Shown here: positions 24,747-32,864 of the stretch, piece by piece
How the letters are laid out: every line of letters begins with the position of its first letter
Position numbering within the stretch: position 1 is the first letter of the stretch
NCBI GenBank assembly: GCA_002399405.1
Contig: DHDP01000021.1
Coordinates: forward strand, 1 to 45,139
Origin: Treponema sp. UBA4873
Lineage (GTDB): Bacteria; Spirochaetota; Spirochaetia; Treponematales; Treponemataceae
Direction: 5' to 3'
DNA length: 45,139 nt
Notes under the pieces: generated by a model
What the model was told of the DNA's origin: nothing
Database searches by the model: none
Seen by the model: the letters and a program-made list of their open reading frames with translations, nothing else
Program-made: the position numbers and the translations under genes

Positions 24747-26963
24747 ATGAGTATTTCGTTTGATTCGGCACATGATGTTTTTTCGCTTGAAACGCCGAAC
24801 TCATCATATAGTATTGCACTGGCGGACGGTTTTGTCGGGCATGCCTATTACGGAAAAAAGATTTCGGGAACCGACGTCGCCTATCTGCTGCGCACAAACG
24901 AAGCGCCATTCGTTCCTTCAAAAAATGAACGCGACAGGCTTTCATTTTACGATACGTTTCCGTGCGAATATCCGTGCGGAGGCATAGGCGACTTCCGAGG
25001 GAGCGCGCTCGACGTGCGAACCGAGAAAGGACACAACGCCGTATGTCTGCGCTATATTTCCCATAAAATTACAGGCGGAGCCGCGCTGCTCGAAGGCCTT
25101 CCCGCTGTGACGGGAAACGAAGAGGACTGTTCGACGCTTGAGCTGCTCTGCCGCGACGATGTGACAGGACTTGAAGTCACGCTGTTGTATACGGTCTATG
25201 AAAAACTCGACGCAATAGCGCGCGCGGTACGAATCAGCAACAGGGGAAAAACACCGCTCTACTTGACGAAAGCGCTGTCAGCAGCTTTCGACATGGACAA
25301 CCGCGATTTCGACTTACTGACGCTGCACGGTTCGTGGGCCCGTGAGCGCCGTATCAACAGGAGGCGGATAGCGCCGGGAAAACAGGGCGTATGTTCAGTA
25401 CGCGGCGAGAGCAGCCATCAGGAACACCCGTTTACGGCCGTATGCACGCATAATGCCGACGAAGATTCGGGCGAAGTATACGGCTTCAGCTTCGTATATT
25501 CAGGAAACTTTATTGCGGATGCACAGCTCGACCAGTTCAACAGTCTGCGGCTGCTTATGGGAATCAATCCCGATTCATTCTGCTGGAAACTCGGAACGGG
25601 AGAAACATTCACCTGTCCTCAGGTCGTACTCGCCTATTCCGCGGAAGGATTCAACGGCATGTCGCACGTCTATCACGATATATACCGAAACCACCTTATA
25701 CGCGGCGAGTACCGGGACAAAATGCGCCCCGTGCTTCTTAACAACTGGGAAGCGACGTATTTCGATTTCAACACGGATAAACTCATCTCCATTGCAAAGG
25801 AAGCTGCGAAAGACGGAATAGAAATGCTCGTCATGGACGACGGCTGGTTCGGAAAACGGAACAGCGACAACTGTTCGCTCGGCGACTGGAAAGTGAACGA
25901 AGATAAACTCAGGGGCGGCCTTTCATACCTGGTAAACGAAGTCAACAAGCTGGGACTGAAGTTCGGCATATGGTTCGAACCGGAGATGATATCGCCCGAC
26001 AGCGATTTGTACCGCACGCATCCCGACTGGGCGCTTGCAATTCCCGGCAGGACGGCGGGCCTGAGCCGGAATCAGTACGTGCTCGACCTGTCCCGTCCCG
26101 AAGCGGAGGAATACGCCTACAATTCAGTCGCCGCGGTTCTGCACAGCGCGAACATCGGGTACGTAAAATGGGACATGAACAGACAGCTTGCGGACGTCGG
26201 AAGCGCAGCGCTGCCGGCGGACAGACAGGGAGAGATTTTCCACCGGTACGTGCTTGCTGTATACCGGATGCAGGAACGCCTCATTACGGAGTTCCCGCAC
26301 CTGCTCCTCGAGAACTGCTCCGGCGGCGGTGCGCGTTTCGATCCGGGCATGCTCTATTACAGTCCGCAGATATGGTGTTCCGACGACACCGATGCAATCG
26401 AACGGCTTTCGATTCAGGAAGGAACAGCTCTCGTCTATCCGCTCTCTACCATGGGCGCGCACGTGAGCACCTGTCCGAATCACGCGTGCGGCCGCGTAAC
26501 GCCGTTCAGAACCCGCGGATACGTTGCGCTTTCGGGAACGTTCGGCTACGAGCTCGACATTACGAAGATACCCGCGGAAGACCGCGCCCTTATTCCGGTA
26601 CAGATAGCGCTGTACAAAAAATTCAACGAGCTCGTGCGCACAGGAGATTATTACCGCATCGCATCCTATTCTCAGAACAACGAATACGACTGCTGGGAAT
26701 GCGTGAGCCGCGACAAAAAACAGGCGCTTGTCACGTTCGTACAGGTACTCAATCATCCGAACTTTCACAGCCGGAAAATTTGTTTCAGAGGACTCGACCC
26801 TGTAAAAGAATACAAAGTGTCGTTTCCCGACGACGAACCGGACAGGCGCGAAATGCCCGCCTCGTTCACGGGCAGCACGCTCATGAACGCAGGCTATACG
26901 ATACCGCGCATGTGGGGCGACTTCCATGCAAAACTTATCTATATTCAGGAACTCGGTACGTGA
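24747..26963 (+). CDS. GH36 alpha-galactosidase
   Basis: Predicted cytoplasmic alpha-galactosidase, 738 residues, the normal length of tetrameric bacterial GH36 enzymes, with no signal peptide. An N-terminal beta-supersandwich (about 1-320) precedes the (beta/alpha)8 barrel (about 325-640) and a C-terminal beta-domain. The nucleophile is Asp476 in YVKWDMNR and the acid/base Asp546 in IWCSDDTDAIERL. Substrate-site motifs WEATYF, MDDGWFG and ENCSGGGARFD are present. GGAGG precedes the ATG. It follows GH130 across a terminator. It would strip alpha-1,6-galactose from imported galactomannan oligosaccharides. Confidence 0.95.
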   Translation: MSISFDSAHDVFSLETPNSSYSIALADGFVGHAYYGKKISGTDVAYLLRTNEAPFVPSKNERDRLSFYDTFPCEYPCGGIGDFRGSALDVRTEKGHNAVCLRYISHKITGGAALLEGLPAVTGNEEDCSTLELLCRDDVTGLEVTLLYTVYEKLDAIARAVRISNRGKTPLYLTKALSAAFDMDNRDFDLLTLHGSWARERRINRRRIAPGKQGVCSVRGESSHQEHPFTAVCTHNADEDSGEVYGFSFVYSGNFIADAQLDQFNSLRLLMGINPDSFCWKLGTGETFTCPQVVLAYSAEGFNGMSHVYHDIYRNHLIRGEYRDKMRPVLLNNWEATYFDFNTDKLISIAKEAAKDGIEMLVMDDGWFGKRNSDNCSLGDWKVNEDKLRGGLSYLVNEVNKLGLKFGIWFEPEMISPDSDLYRTHPDWALAIPGRTAGLSRNQYVLDLSRPEAEEYAYNSVAAVLHSANIGYVKWDMNRQLADVGSAALPADRQGEIFHRYVLAVYRMQERLITEFPHLLLENCSGGGARFDPGMLYYSPQIWCSDDTDAIERLSIQEGTALVYPLSTMGAHVSTCPNHACGRVTPFRTRGYVALSGTFGYELDITKIPAEDRALIPVQIALYKKFNELVRTGDYYRIASYSQNNEYDCWECVSRDKKQALVTFVQVLNHPNFHSRKICFRGLDPVKEYKVSFPDDEPDRREMPASFTGSTLMNAGYTIPRMWGDFHAKLIYIQELGT

Positions 26964-27015
26964 AAGGAACCGTATGCTGATTTTCCGGAAGCACCGCTGA
27001 CCTCTTTCAAAATTA

Positions 27016-27612
27016 TTAAATTTGTATTTTACCGCTGCTCATGTCTCTGAGCTGCGAAGCGAACGAGTCGTATTCGTCTGCGCGGATCTCTCCGCCGAGA
27101 GTAACGCCGGCTGCAAACTGTTCCGTCACGTCGAACGTATGATACGATTCCATCATGCGTTTGAGCCGTTCGTACAGCGTGTATTCCGCACAAAACGAAA
27201 ATGTCCGTTTTTCGGTAAATTCTTCAAATGCGCCGTGCGAATCGGCTTCCGCAATTACGAGTTTGGCCGCGTCGCCGTACGCCTTCACGAGCCCGCCCGT
27301 ACCGAGCAACGTACCTCCGAACCAGCGCGTAACTGTCACGAGCGCATTCGTGCATCCGCGTCCGCGCAGCACGTCGAGTACGGGCCGCCCCGCCGTTCCC
27401 GGAGGTTCTCCGTCGTCGCTCATACCAGTTACTTCCGCACCTTTCCCCACGACGAACGCGTGCACCACATGAGTCGCGTCCCGGTACTTTGTCTTCTGCA
27501 TTTTAATAAGCGTACGCGCGTCGCTCTGGGACGCGCACGGCATCAGTTCCGCAAGAAAACGCGACCCCTTTACAACAAAAGAAACAGCTTCCGGCTTAAC
27601 AAGCACATCCAT
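27016..27612 (-). CDS. yigZ: YigZ/IMPACT-family protein
   Basis: A 198-residue cytoplasmic protein of the UPF0029/IMPACT family: the N-terminal IMPACT domain (about 10-115; KYRDATHVVHAFVVG, SDDGEPPGTAGRPVLDVL, TRWFGGTLLGTGGLVKAYG) and a C-terminal DUF1949-type ferredoxin-like domain (about 135-195). The family is linked to translation under stress in eukaryotes; the bacterial role is unclear. It starts nine bases after the parC stop without a strong ribosome site, so translation is probably coupled to parC. Confidence 0.9.
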   Translation of the reverse strand: MDVLVKPEAVSFVVKGSRFLAELMPCASQSDARTLIKMQKTKYRDATHVVHAFVVGKGAEVTGMSDDGEPPGTAGRPVLDVLRGRGCTNALVTVTRWFGGTLLGTGGLVKAYGDAAKLVIAEADSHGAFEEFTEKRTFSFCAEYTLYERLKRMMESYHTFDVTEQFAAGVTLGGEIRADEYDSFASQLRDMSSGKIQI

Positions 27613-27621
27613 TCCGGACGC

Positions 27622-29553
27622 CTACTCGTTCTCCGCTTCTTTCGGCGGCTCTATGTCGACCGACTGCACTTCCTTATTCGTCACGCGTATGCCCTGCGCC
27701 TTGAATCCCTTTTCCGCGTAACTCTGCGCCTTGAACGATTCATCAAGCTTCTTAATCCGCGCCTTTTTCACGTAGTGAAGCGTGAACGTAAAATTCTTCC
27801 GCGTATCCACGTGAAGCACTTCCTTTCCGTCGGGAGCGAAAAAATAGTCGCGGTTCATGATATAGCCTTCGACCTTCGTCCGTTTTATAAAAACGAACTG
27901 CGTTTCGGGATCACGGTAAATAATGGTAAAAAGCACTTTCGAAAGGCTCTCTTTGTCGGCAAGACCGCACCAGAACATTCCGGGCCCGACAAACACTTTG
28001 TCGGGCGCTTCCGTTACGCTGAAAATGCCGCTTCTGCGGACAAACATGACGCGGTCGAACGGAGTGATTTTGAGCATCTCGCTTCCGCCGGAAACTCCCG
28101 TTCCCAGATACCCGGACGCGTCGTCGTATTTCAGCGGCGTGTCGCGCTTGACGACGTCCTTCACGTCGACTTTCTCGATGCTCGTGATTGTCGTGAGCCG
28201 TTTCGTCTTCTCCGGGTCGAGTTTCTTTTCAATCCCGTCAAGCCAGCTGATTGCGTATTCGGTAAGATGCTTCAGGAGCTTGTCTATTTCCTTTATGCGC
28301 CTGTTGATGGCCTCGACTTCCTCATGATTCTTGTTGATGTCGTACAGAGAGATGCGTCTGATGGGAATCTTGAGCAGATGGTCTATGTCGTCGTCCGTTA
28401 TGGCGCGGAGAAGTTCTTTTTTAAACGGAACGAACCCTTTTTTTACCGACTCGTTCACTTCTTCCTGCGTTTTCATCTGCTCGATTTTCTTGTAAATCCG
28501 TTCCTCGATGAATATGCGCTCGAGCGTGCGCAGATGAAGCTTTTCCATAAGCTCCGCGCGCTCAACGTTGAGTTCGTCCCTGAGTACGCCGACAAGCTGC
28601 TTCGCATGGAATTTAATAACGTCCGTGACGGTCATCTGCACAGGCATGTTGTCGCGAATGACGAGCAGATTACAGTAAATTGTCTGCTCGCATTCGGTAT
28701 ACGCGTAGAGCGCGTCGACGACGTCTTTCGCGTAGACGCCGCGCGGGAGCCTTATCTCGATGTTCACCGTATCGGCGGTGTAGTCGTTGATCGACGCAAT
28801 CTTCACTTTGTCGTTCTTCGCGGCTTTCTCGACGGAATCCATAAGCGTTTCCGTCGTCGAGCCGAACGGCAGCTCGGTAATCGTGATTTTTTTCTCGTCG
28901 CTCAAATCCATCTTTGCGCGCGTGACGATTTTCCCGAGACCGTCCTCGTAGTCGGATACGTCGAGCAGACCGCCCGTCTGGAAATCGGGATACAGCCTGA
29001 ATTTTTCGCCCCGGAGGCACGCTTTTTCCGCTTCGATTACCTCGCGGATGTTGTGCGGCAGAATTTTCGTACTCATGCCGACGGCGATGCCTTCCGCGCC
29101 GAGAATCAGTACGAGCGGAAGCTTCGCGCGGAACGCAACAGGTTCATCGCTGCGGCCGTCGTAACTCGGCACGTACTGCGTTATTTTCGGATTATAAAGA
29201 ATATCGCGGGTAATCGGACGGACGCGGCACTCGATGTAACGAGGAGCGGACGCGCCGTCTCCGGTGTACATGTTGCCGAAGTTTCCCTGCTTGTCTATGA
29301 AAAGTTCCTTGTTTGCAAGAACGACGAGCGCCGAATAAATCGAAGCATCTCCGTGCGGATGATATTTCATGCACTGGCCGACGATGTTCGCAACCTTGTG
29401 GAATTTACCGTCGTCAACTTCAAGCAGCGTGTGGAGAATGCGCCGCTGAACGGGTTTAAGTCCGTCCACCAGCTCCGGAATAGCGCGGTCACGGATGACG
29501 TAACTCGCATACTGTATGAAATTGCTGTCGAAAAGATTTTTTACGTATGCCAT
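27622..29553 (-). CDS. parC: DNA topoisomerase IV/gyrase subunit A, short form
   Basis: Type IIA topoisomerase breakage-reunion subunit, 643 residues. The DNA-cleaving tyrosine is Tyr106 in APRYIECR. The winged-helix region includes HPHGDASIY (66-73), where the residue matching E. coli GyrA Ser83 is Ala70 and that matching Asp87 is Ser74. The tower and coiled-coil follow. The C-terminal part (about 460-640) is much shorter than a full six-bladed pinwheel, and no GyrA-box was seen, which favours topoisomerase IV over gyrase. No parE is adjacent. A CTGACA-17-TATACT promoter puts the transcript start only a few bases before the ATG. Whether it is ParC or a second GyrA-like protein is not settled by sequence alone. 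Confidence 0.88.
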   Translation of the reverse strand: MAYVKNLFDSNFIQYASYVIRDRAIPELVDGLKPVQRRILHTLLEVDDGKFHKVANIVGQCMKYHPHGDASIYSALVVLANKELFIDKQGNFGNMYTGDGASAPRYIECRVRPITRDILYNPKITQYVPSYDGRSDEPVAFRAKLPLVLILGAEGIAVGMSTKILPHNIREVIEAEKACLRGEKFRLYPDFQTGGLLDVSDYEDGLGKIVTRAKMDLSDEKKITITELPFGSTTETLMDSVEKAAKNDKVKIASINDYTADTVNIEIRLPRGVYAKDVVDALYAYTECEQTIYCNLLVIRDNMPVQMTVTDVIKFHAKQLVGVLRDELNVERAELMEKLHLRTLERIFIEERIYKKIEQMKTQEEVNESVKKGFVPFKKELLRAITDDDIDHLLKIPIRRISLYDINKNHEEVEAINRRIKEIDKLLKHLTEYAISWLDGIEKKLDPEKTKRLTTITSIEKVDVKDVVKRDTPLKYDDASGYLGTGVSGGSEMLKITPFDRVMFVRRSGIFSVTEAPDKVFVGPGMFWCGLADKESLSKVLFTIIYRDPETQFVFIKRTKVEGYIMNRDYFFAPDGKEVLHVDTRKNFTFTLHYVKKARIKKLDESFKAQSYAEKGFKAQGIRVTNKEVQSVDIEPPKEAENE

Positions 29554-29562
29554 ACTTTAACC

Positions 29563-29591
29563 AGTATACAATAAACGGGAAAAAATGTCAG
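29563..29591 (-). promoter_or_regulatory. parC-yigZ promoter, near-leaderless
   Basis: CTGACA (29586-29591) and TATACT (29563-29568) on the minus strand are separated by 17 bp. The -10 box ends nine bases before the ATG at 29553, so the transcript would begin about two to four bases upstream of the start codon, with no ribosome site. Confidence 0.65.
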
Positions 29592-29650
29592 GCAACCTGC
29601 CGTACGAATCAGCACGGATAAAAATGTACAAAAGTGTGTAAATTAATCTC

Positions 29651-29680
29651 TTGCATTTCGGCCGAAAACAGCGATAATAT
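29651..29680 (+). promoter_or_regulatory. Candidate araA promoter
   Basis: TTGCAT (29651-29656) with GATAAT (29673-29678, 16-bp spacer) or TAATAT (29675-29680, 18-bp spacer), about 50 bases before the araA start. No convincing AraC or AraR operator was found beside it. Confidence 0.5.
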
Positions 29681-29730
29681 TGGATAGATATCAAATATTT
29701 TTGAATCAATAAACAACAGGAGATACATGT

Positions 29731-31236
29731 ATGACAGATCTGAAAACATTCAATTTCTGGTTCCTCACCGGAAGCCAGGACCTGTACGGCGAAGAAACGC
29801 TCAAACAGGTTGCAAAAGATTCAAAGGAAATCGTTGAATCAATCAATGCTGCAAAGGAAATCCCGTGCAGCGTCGTCTGGAAGCCGACGCTTCTTACGCC
29901 CGATTCGATCAGGACGACGCTCGAGCAGGCGAACGCAGACGACAGCTGCGCAGGCATTATCTGCTGGATGCACACGTTCAGCCCGGCAAAGATGTGGATC
30001 GCGGGACTTTCCGTCAACAAAAAACCGCTGCTGCAGCTCAACACGCAGTACAACGTGAAGATCCCGTACGCGACGATGGACATGGATTTCATGAACCTGA
30101 ACCAGAGCGCGCACGGCGACCGCGAATTCGGTTTCATCACAAGCCGGATGAATCTGCCGCGCAAAGTAATAGTCGGGCACTGGAAGGATGCGGATACGCT
30201 CATCCGAATCGGCTCATGGATGCGCGTCGCGTGCGCGGTCGCCGACGGCAAAAACCTCAAAATAGTGCGCTTCGGCGACAACATGCGCGAAGTTGCGGTC
30301 ACCGACGGCGACAAAGTGGAGGCAATGATAAAGTTCGGCTGGTCCGTTCCCTACTACGGCATCGGAGACCTCGTCGCACGTATAAACAAAGTCTCCGACA
30401 GCGATGCGGCAGCGCTTGTGAATGAATACGACAAAGAATACGAAATCGTCTGGGGAAAGGATAAAACAGCTGCGAAGGAGCACATCAAAGAGCAGGCTAA
30501 GATAGAAATAGCGCTCCGCGCGTTCCTCAAGGACACCGGTGCAAACGCGCTCACCACGAATTTCCAGGACCTCTGGGGCATGAAACAGCTGCCGGGACTT
30601 GCAATTCAGCGGCTCCTCGCCGACGGTTACGGATTCGGCGCGGAAGGCGACTGGAAGACGGCCGCAATGGTCCGCACGTTCAAAGTTATGACGGCGGGAC
30701 TTACCGGAAACGGCAGGGGCAACGCCTTTATGGAAGACTACACGTACAATCTCGAAAAAGGCAACGGTCTCAACCTCGGCTCCCACATGCTCGAGGTGGA
30801 CCCGCAGGTCGCAGTCTCGAAACCCCGCGTCGAAGTCCATCCGCTCGGCATCGGCGACAGGGAAGATCCTGCGCGGCTCGTCTTCAACGCAGGCACCGGA
30901 CACGCACTCGTAACGGCCGTCGTCGACATGGGCAACCGATTCCGCTGCGTCGTGAACGAAATCAACGTTATTACGCCGCCGGAAGATTTTCCGAAACTTC
31001 CCGTCGCGCGTATGCTGTGGAAACCGGAACCGAATCTCGAGACGTCCGCGGAAGCATGGATTCTTGCAGGAGGCGGACACCACACCGCGTTCAGCAACAT
31101 CGTTACGCCCGAAATGGTGCGCGACTGGTGCGAAATGACGGACATCGAATGCGACGTCATAAACAACGACACGAAAATCGCGGAATTCCGGAACGAACTC
31201 CGCTGGAACGCCGCCTATTTCGACGGACACCGGTAA
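29731..31236 (+). CDS. araA: L-arabinose isomerase
   Basis: Cytoplasmic Mn-dependent isomerase converting L-arabinose to L-ribulose, 501 residues, matching the E. coli enzyme (500). Hallmarks: FWFLTGSQDLYGEETL at the N-terminus, CWMHTFSPAKMWI, LLQLNTQYN, the catalytic-site segments GFGAEGDWKTAA and NAFMEDYTYNLE with their Glu residues, and GGGHHTAFS near the C-terminus. GGAG lies eight bases before the ATG. It stands alone between its own promoter and a terminator; araB and araD are not in the window. It suggests use of arabinose from plant hemicellulose or pectin. Confidence 0.97.
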   Translation: MTDLKTFNFWFLTGSQDLYGEETLKQVAKDSKEIVESINAAKEIPCSVVWKPTLLTPDSIRTTLEQANADDSCAGIICWMHTFSPAKMWIAGLSVNKKPLLQLNTQYNVKIPYATMDMDFMNLNQSAHGDREFGFITSRMNLPRKVIVGHWKDADTLIRIGSWMRVACAVADGKNLKIVRFGDNMREVAVTDGDKVEAMIKFGWSVPYYGIGDLVARINKVSDSDAAALVNEYDKEYEIVWGKDKTAAKEHIKEQAKIEIALRAFLKDTGANALTTNFQDLWGMKQLPGLAIQRLLADGYGFGAEGDWKTAAMVRTFKVMTAGLTGNGRGNAFMEDYTYNLEKGNGLNLGSHMLEVDPQVAVSKPRVEVHPLGIGDREDPARLVFNAGTGHALVTAVVDMGNRFRCVVNEINVITPPEDFPKLPVARMLWKPEPNLETSAEAWILAGGGHHTAFSNIVTPEMVRDWCEMTDIECDVINNDTKIAEFRNELRWNAAYFDGHR

Positions 31237-31252
31237 TATAGCAATGTAATCA

Positions 31253-31304
31253 AAGGCTGTTCTTCCGGAAGCGATATGTTCCGCAGAACAGCCTTCATGT
31301 TTTT
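31253..31304 (+). terminator. araA terminator
   Basis: AAGGCTGTTCT (31253-31263) pairs with AGAACAGCCTT (31285-31295), with an inner CGGAA/TTCCG stem, followed by a T-rich run to 31304. It lies 17 bases after the araA stop. Confidence 0.85.
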
Positions 31305-31360
31305 CTAACTGTTTCCAAAACAAAAACCATAAATATTTTTTTGTCAAGTACTTTTTTATA

Positions 31361-31389
31361 TTGTACTTTACGGACAAACTTACTATAAT
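31361..31389 (+). promoter_or_regulatory. Promoter of the KFTF-ending barrel protein gene
   Basis: TTGTAC (31361-31366) and a perfect TATAAT (31384-31389) are spaced 17 bp apart. The start codon is 113 bases downstream, leaving a leader of about 105 bases. Confidence 0.7.
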
Positions 31390-31404
31390 GCATTCCAATA
31401 AGGC

Positions 31405-31453
31405 AAAGGTGCTGATATATGTATTTTATGCATGTATCGGCACCTTTTTCTTT
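31405..31453 (+). promoter_or_regulatory. Terminator-like hairpin inside the mRNA leader
   Basis: AAAGGTGC (31405-31412) pairs with GCACCTTT (31440-31447), followed by TTTTTCTTT, the form of an intrinsic terminator, between promoter and start codon. It may act as an attenuator or end a small RNA of about 55 bases. Confidence 0.55.
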
Positions 31454-31456
31454 AGG

Positions 31457-31473
31457 CGGCTGCGTCGCAGCCG
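31457..31473 (+). promoter_or_regulatory. Second leader hairpin
   Basis: CGGCTGC-GTC-GCAGCCG is a compact 7-bp stem with a three-base loop, between the terminator-like hairpin and the AAGGAG ribosome site at 31487-31492. Confidence 0.5.
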
Positions 31474-31502
31474 GAAAACAAAAGGCAAGGAGATAAAAAG
31501 AA

Positions 31503-32657
31503 ATGAAAAAACTGGTATTTGCTGCAATGGCAGCAATTCTTGCAGGTGGTCTTGTCAGTGCACAGGATGCAGCTGCAGCAGCTACAACTACAACGCCGAC
31601 AGTAAAAGTCAGCGGCGGTTTCATGAGCGGTTTCGCGGTCAACAAAGACGGCGACGATGATGCAACAATTTCAGTCTGGAACACAGACATTCAGAATGCA
31701 GGACGGGCATACATCAATCTCGACCTCACGGGCGATGGATACGGATTCAGCGCACAGCTCCGCGGACAGGCTAAACAGTTGAAAGCATCAACAGCAGCCG
31801 ATACAGATTCGTCTACTGGGTACACTACAAGCTACGGACTTGATATGCCGTATTTTAAATGGGTGTACGGATATGCAGACCTGTTCAAGAGTGTTCTTCC
31901 GGTAACTGTAAAGGGTGGCTTCCTTTATGAAGACATTTGGGGTGTTGGGTATGAAGGACTTGGATACACATATGGATATCTGGCAGGCCCTGCTGTAGTC
32001 GTTAATATTAAACCATTACAGATAAAAGGACTCGAATTCGGTGCGGGAATTATGGATTTAGGCACATCTACGTCTGACTGGAGTAAAGCTGAATTTTCAT
32101 CAGATTACCTGACAATTGGTGCAAAATATACAATGGACAAAGTATTCGCACTTGGGGCTCAGTACAAATTCGGCAACGGCATTGACGGATGGTCCGGCGA
32201 GTCCTACACAGACGGTGCACTTATAGCAAGCGTATCTCTTGACTGTGTCAAAAATCTGACTCTTTCTGCAGAAGGAGAAATCACATCAATCACGACCGAC
32301 GATCAGTATTATCTGTACGATGAGTATGCTTCATATCAATTCACTGATAAACTTTCTGCAGACATCATCGCCATGCAGTTCGTTACGGACAAAATCTATA
32401 CGTTTGAGCCGACCGTTTCCTACAGCATCACCGACAATGTCAGCGTAAAGCTCGCAGGCGGCGATTTCATAACCCTGAAAGACGACAGCACCGACAACGA
32501 CTGGTTCGTAATGCCGGGCGTCACGCTCAAAGCCGGGAAAGCCAAGATTGATCTTTCCTATGCTTATGCAACATCCGGTGCACCGGCCGGCGGTTACAAC
32601 TATTACTACTACAGCGCAGGCAGCAACATAATGCTCTCCTACAAGTTTACGTTCTAA
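31503..32657 (+). CDS. Outer-membrane beta-barrel protein, mosaic composition
   Basis: A 384-residue exported protein with a signal peptide (ends LVSA, about residue 20), amphipathic strands throughout, many Tyr residues and the C-terminal beta-signal MLSYKFTF. It is predicted to be an integral outer-membrane barrel, perhaps a porin or abundant surface protein. The start has AAGGAG at ten bases. The ends use GC-rich codons like neighbouring genes, but the centre (about 31850-32350) is AT-richer, with GGT, ATT, TTT and GCA codons. This suggests recombination or recent import of the central segment. It shares its ending with the mannan-locus porin but no close overall similarity was noticed. 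The substrate is unknown. Confidence 0.75.
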   Translation: MKKLVFAAMAAILAGGLVSAQDAAAAATTTTPTVKVSGGFMSGFAVNKDGDDDATISVWNTDIQNAGRAYINLDLTGDGYGFSAQLRGQAKQLKASTAADTDSSTGYTTSYGLDMPYFKWVYGYADLFKSVLPVTVKGGFLYEDIWGVGYEGLGYTYGYLAGPAVVVNIKPLQIKGLEFGAGIMDLGTSTSDWSKAEFSSDYLTIGAKYTMDKVFALGAQYKFGNGIDGWSGESYTDGALIASVSLDCVKNLTLSAEGEITSITTDDQYYLYDEYASYQFTDKLSADIIAMQFVTDKIYTFEPTVSYSITDNVSVKLAGGDFITLKDDSTDNDWFVMPGVTLKAGKAKIDLSYAYATSGAPAGGYNYYYYSAGSNIMLSYKFTF

Positions 32658-32697
32658 CGTAACAGCAGTTGACTAAAAAGTTGCAGTAAGCACACAA

Positions 32698-32735
32698 AAA
32701 GGGGCTGTTCCTTCAGGGAACAGCCCCTTTCTATT
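32698..32735. terminator. Strong bidirectional terminator
   Basis: A 14-bp perfect stem, AAAGGGGCTGTTCC (32698-32711) with GGAACAGCCCCTTT (32717-32730) and a five-base loop. T-runs follow on both strands (TTTCTATTT plus; CCTTTTTGTG minus). It ends the barrel gene (+) and also the opp operon (-). Confidence 0.9.
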
Positions 32736-32788
32736 TACCAAAGACGTGTAGAAAAATTCCTTCCCGAAAATGTACATTCCCTGTCAGC

Positions 32789-32842
32789 GGGTGATGCCCG
32801 TCCTACACGGCGGGTCACACCCTTCCTTCGTTAGCGGGAAGG
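32789..32842. repeat. Two adjacent imperfect palindromes downstream of oppF
   Basis: GGGTGATGCCCG (32789-32800) pairs with CGGGTCACACCC (32811-32822) around a three-base internal loop. CCTTCC (32821-32826) pairs with GGAAGG (32837-32842). There is no U-run. The pair resembles an extragenic palindromic element in the tail of the opp transcript. Confidence 0.4.
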
Positions 32843-32864
32843 CACCTTTCCGGCACGGGTCGTA

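Noticed and set aside
27022..29574. An open frame of 850 codons on the plus strand opposite yigZ and parC
   Set aside because: It is the antisense of two clearly real genes, is Arg/His/Phe-rich without any motif, and has no ribosome site. Long antisense frames are common here because of the GC-rich third positions.
29621..29650. AraR/AraC-like operator before araA
   Set aside because: The ATGTACAAAAG stretch lacks the palindromic symmetry expected and has no second copy.
31388..31502. Leader peptide reading from ATG 31388 through the leader hairpins
   Set aside because: No ribosome site, and the frame runs on into the barrel gene out of phase; codon content gives no attenuation-type residue cluster.
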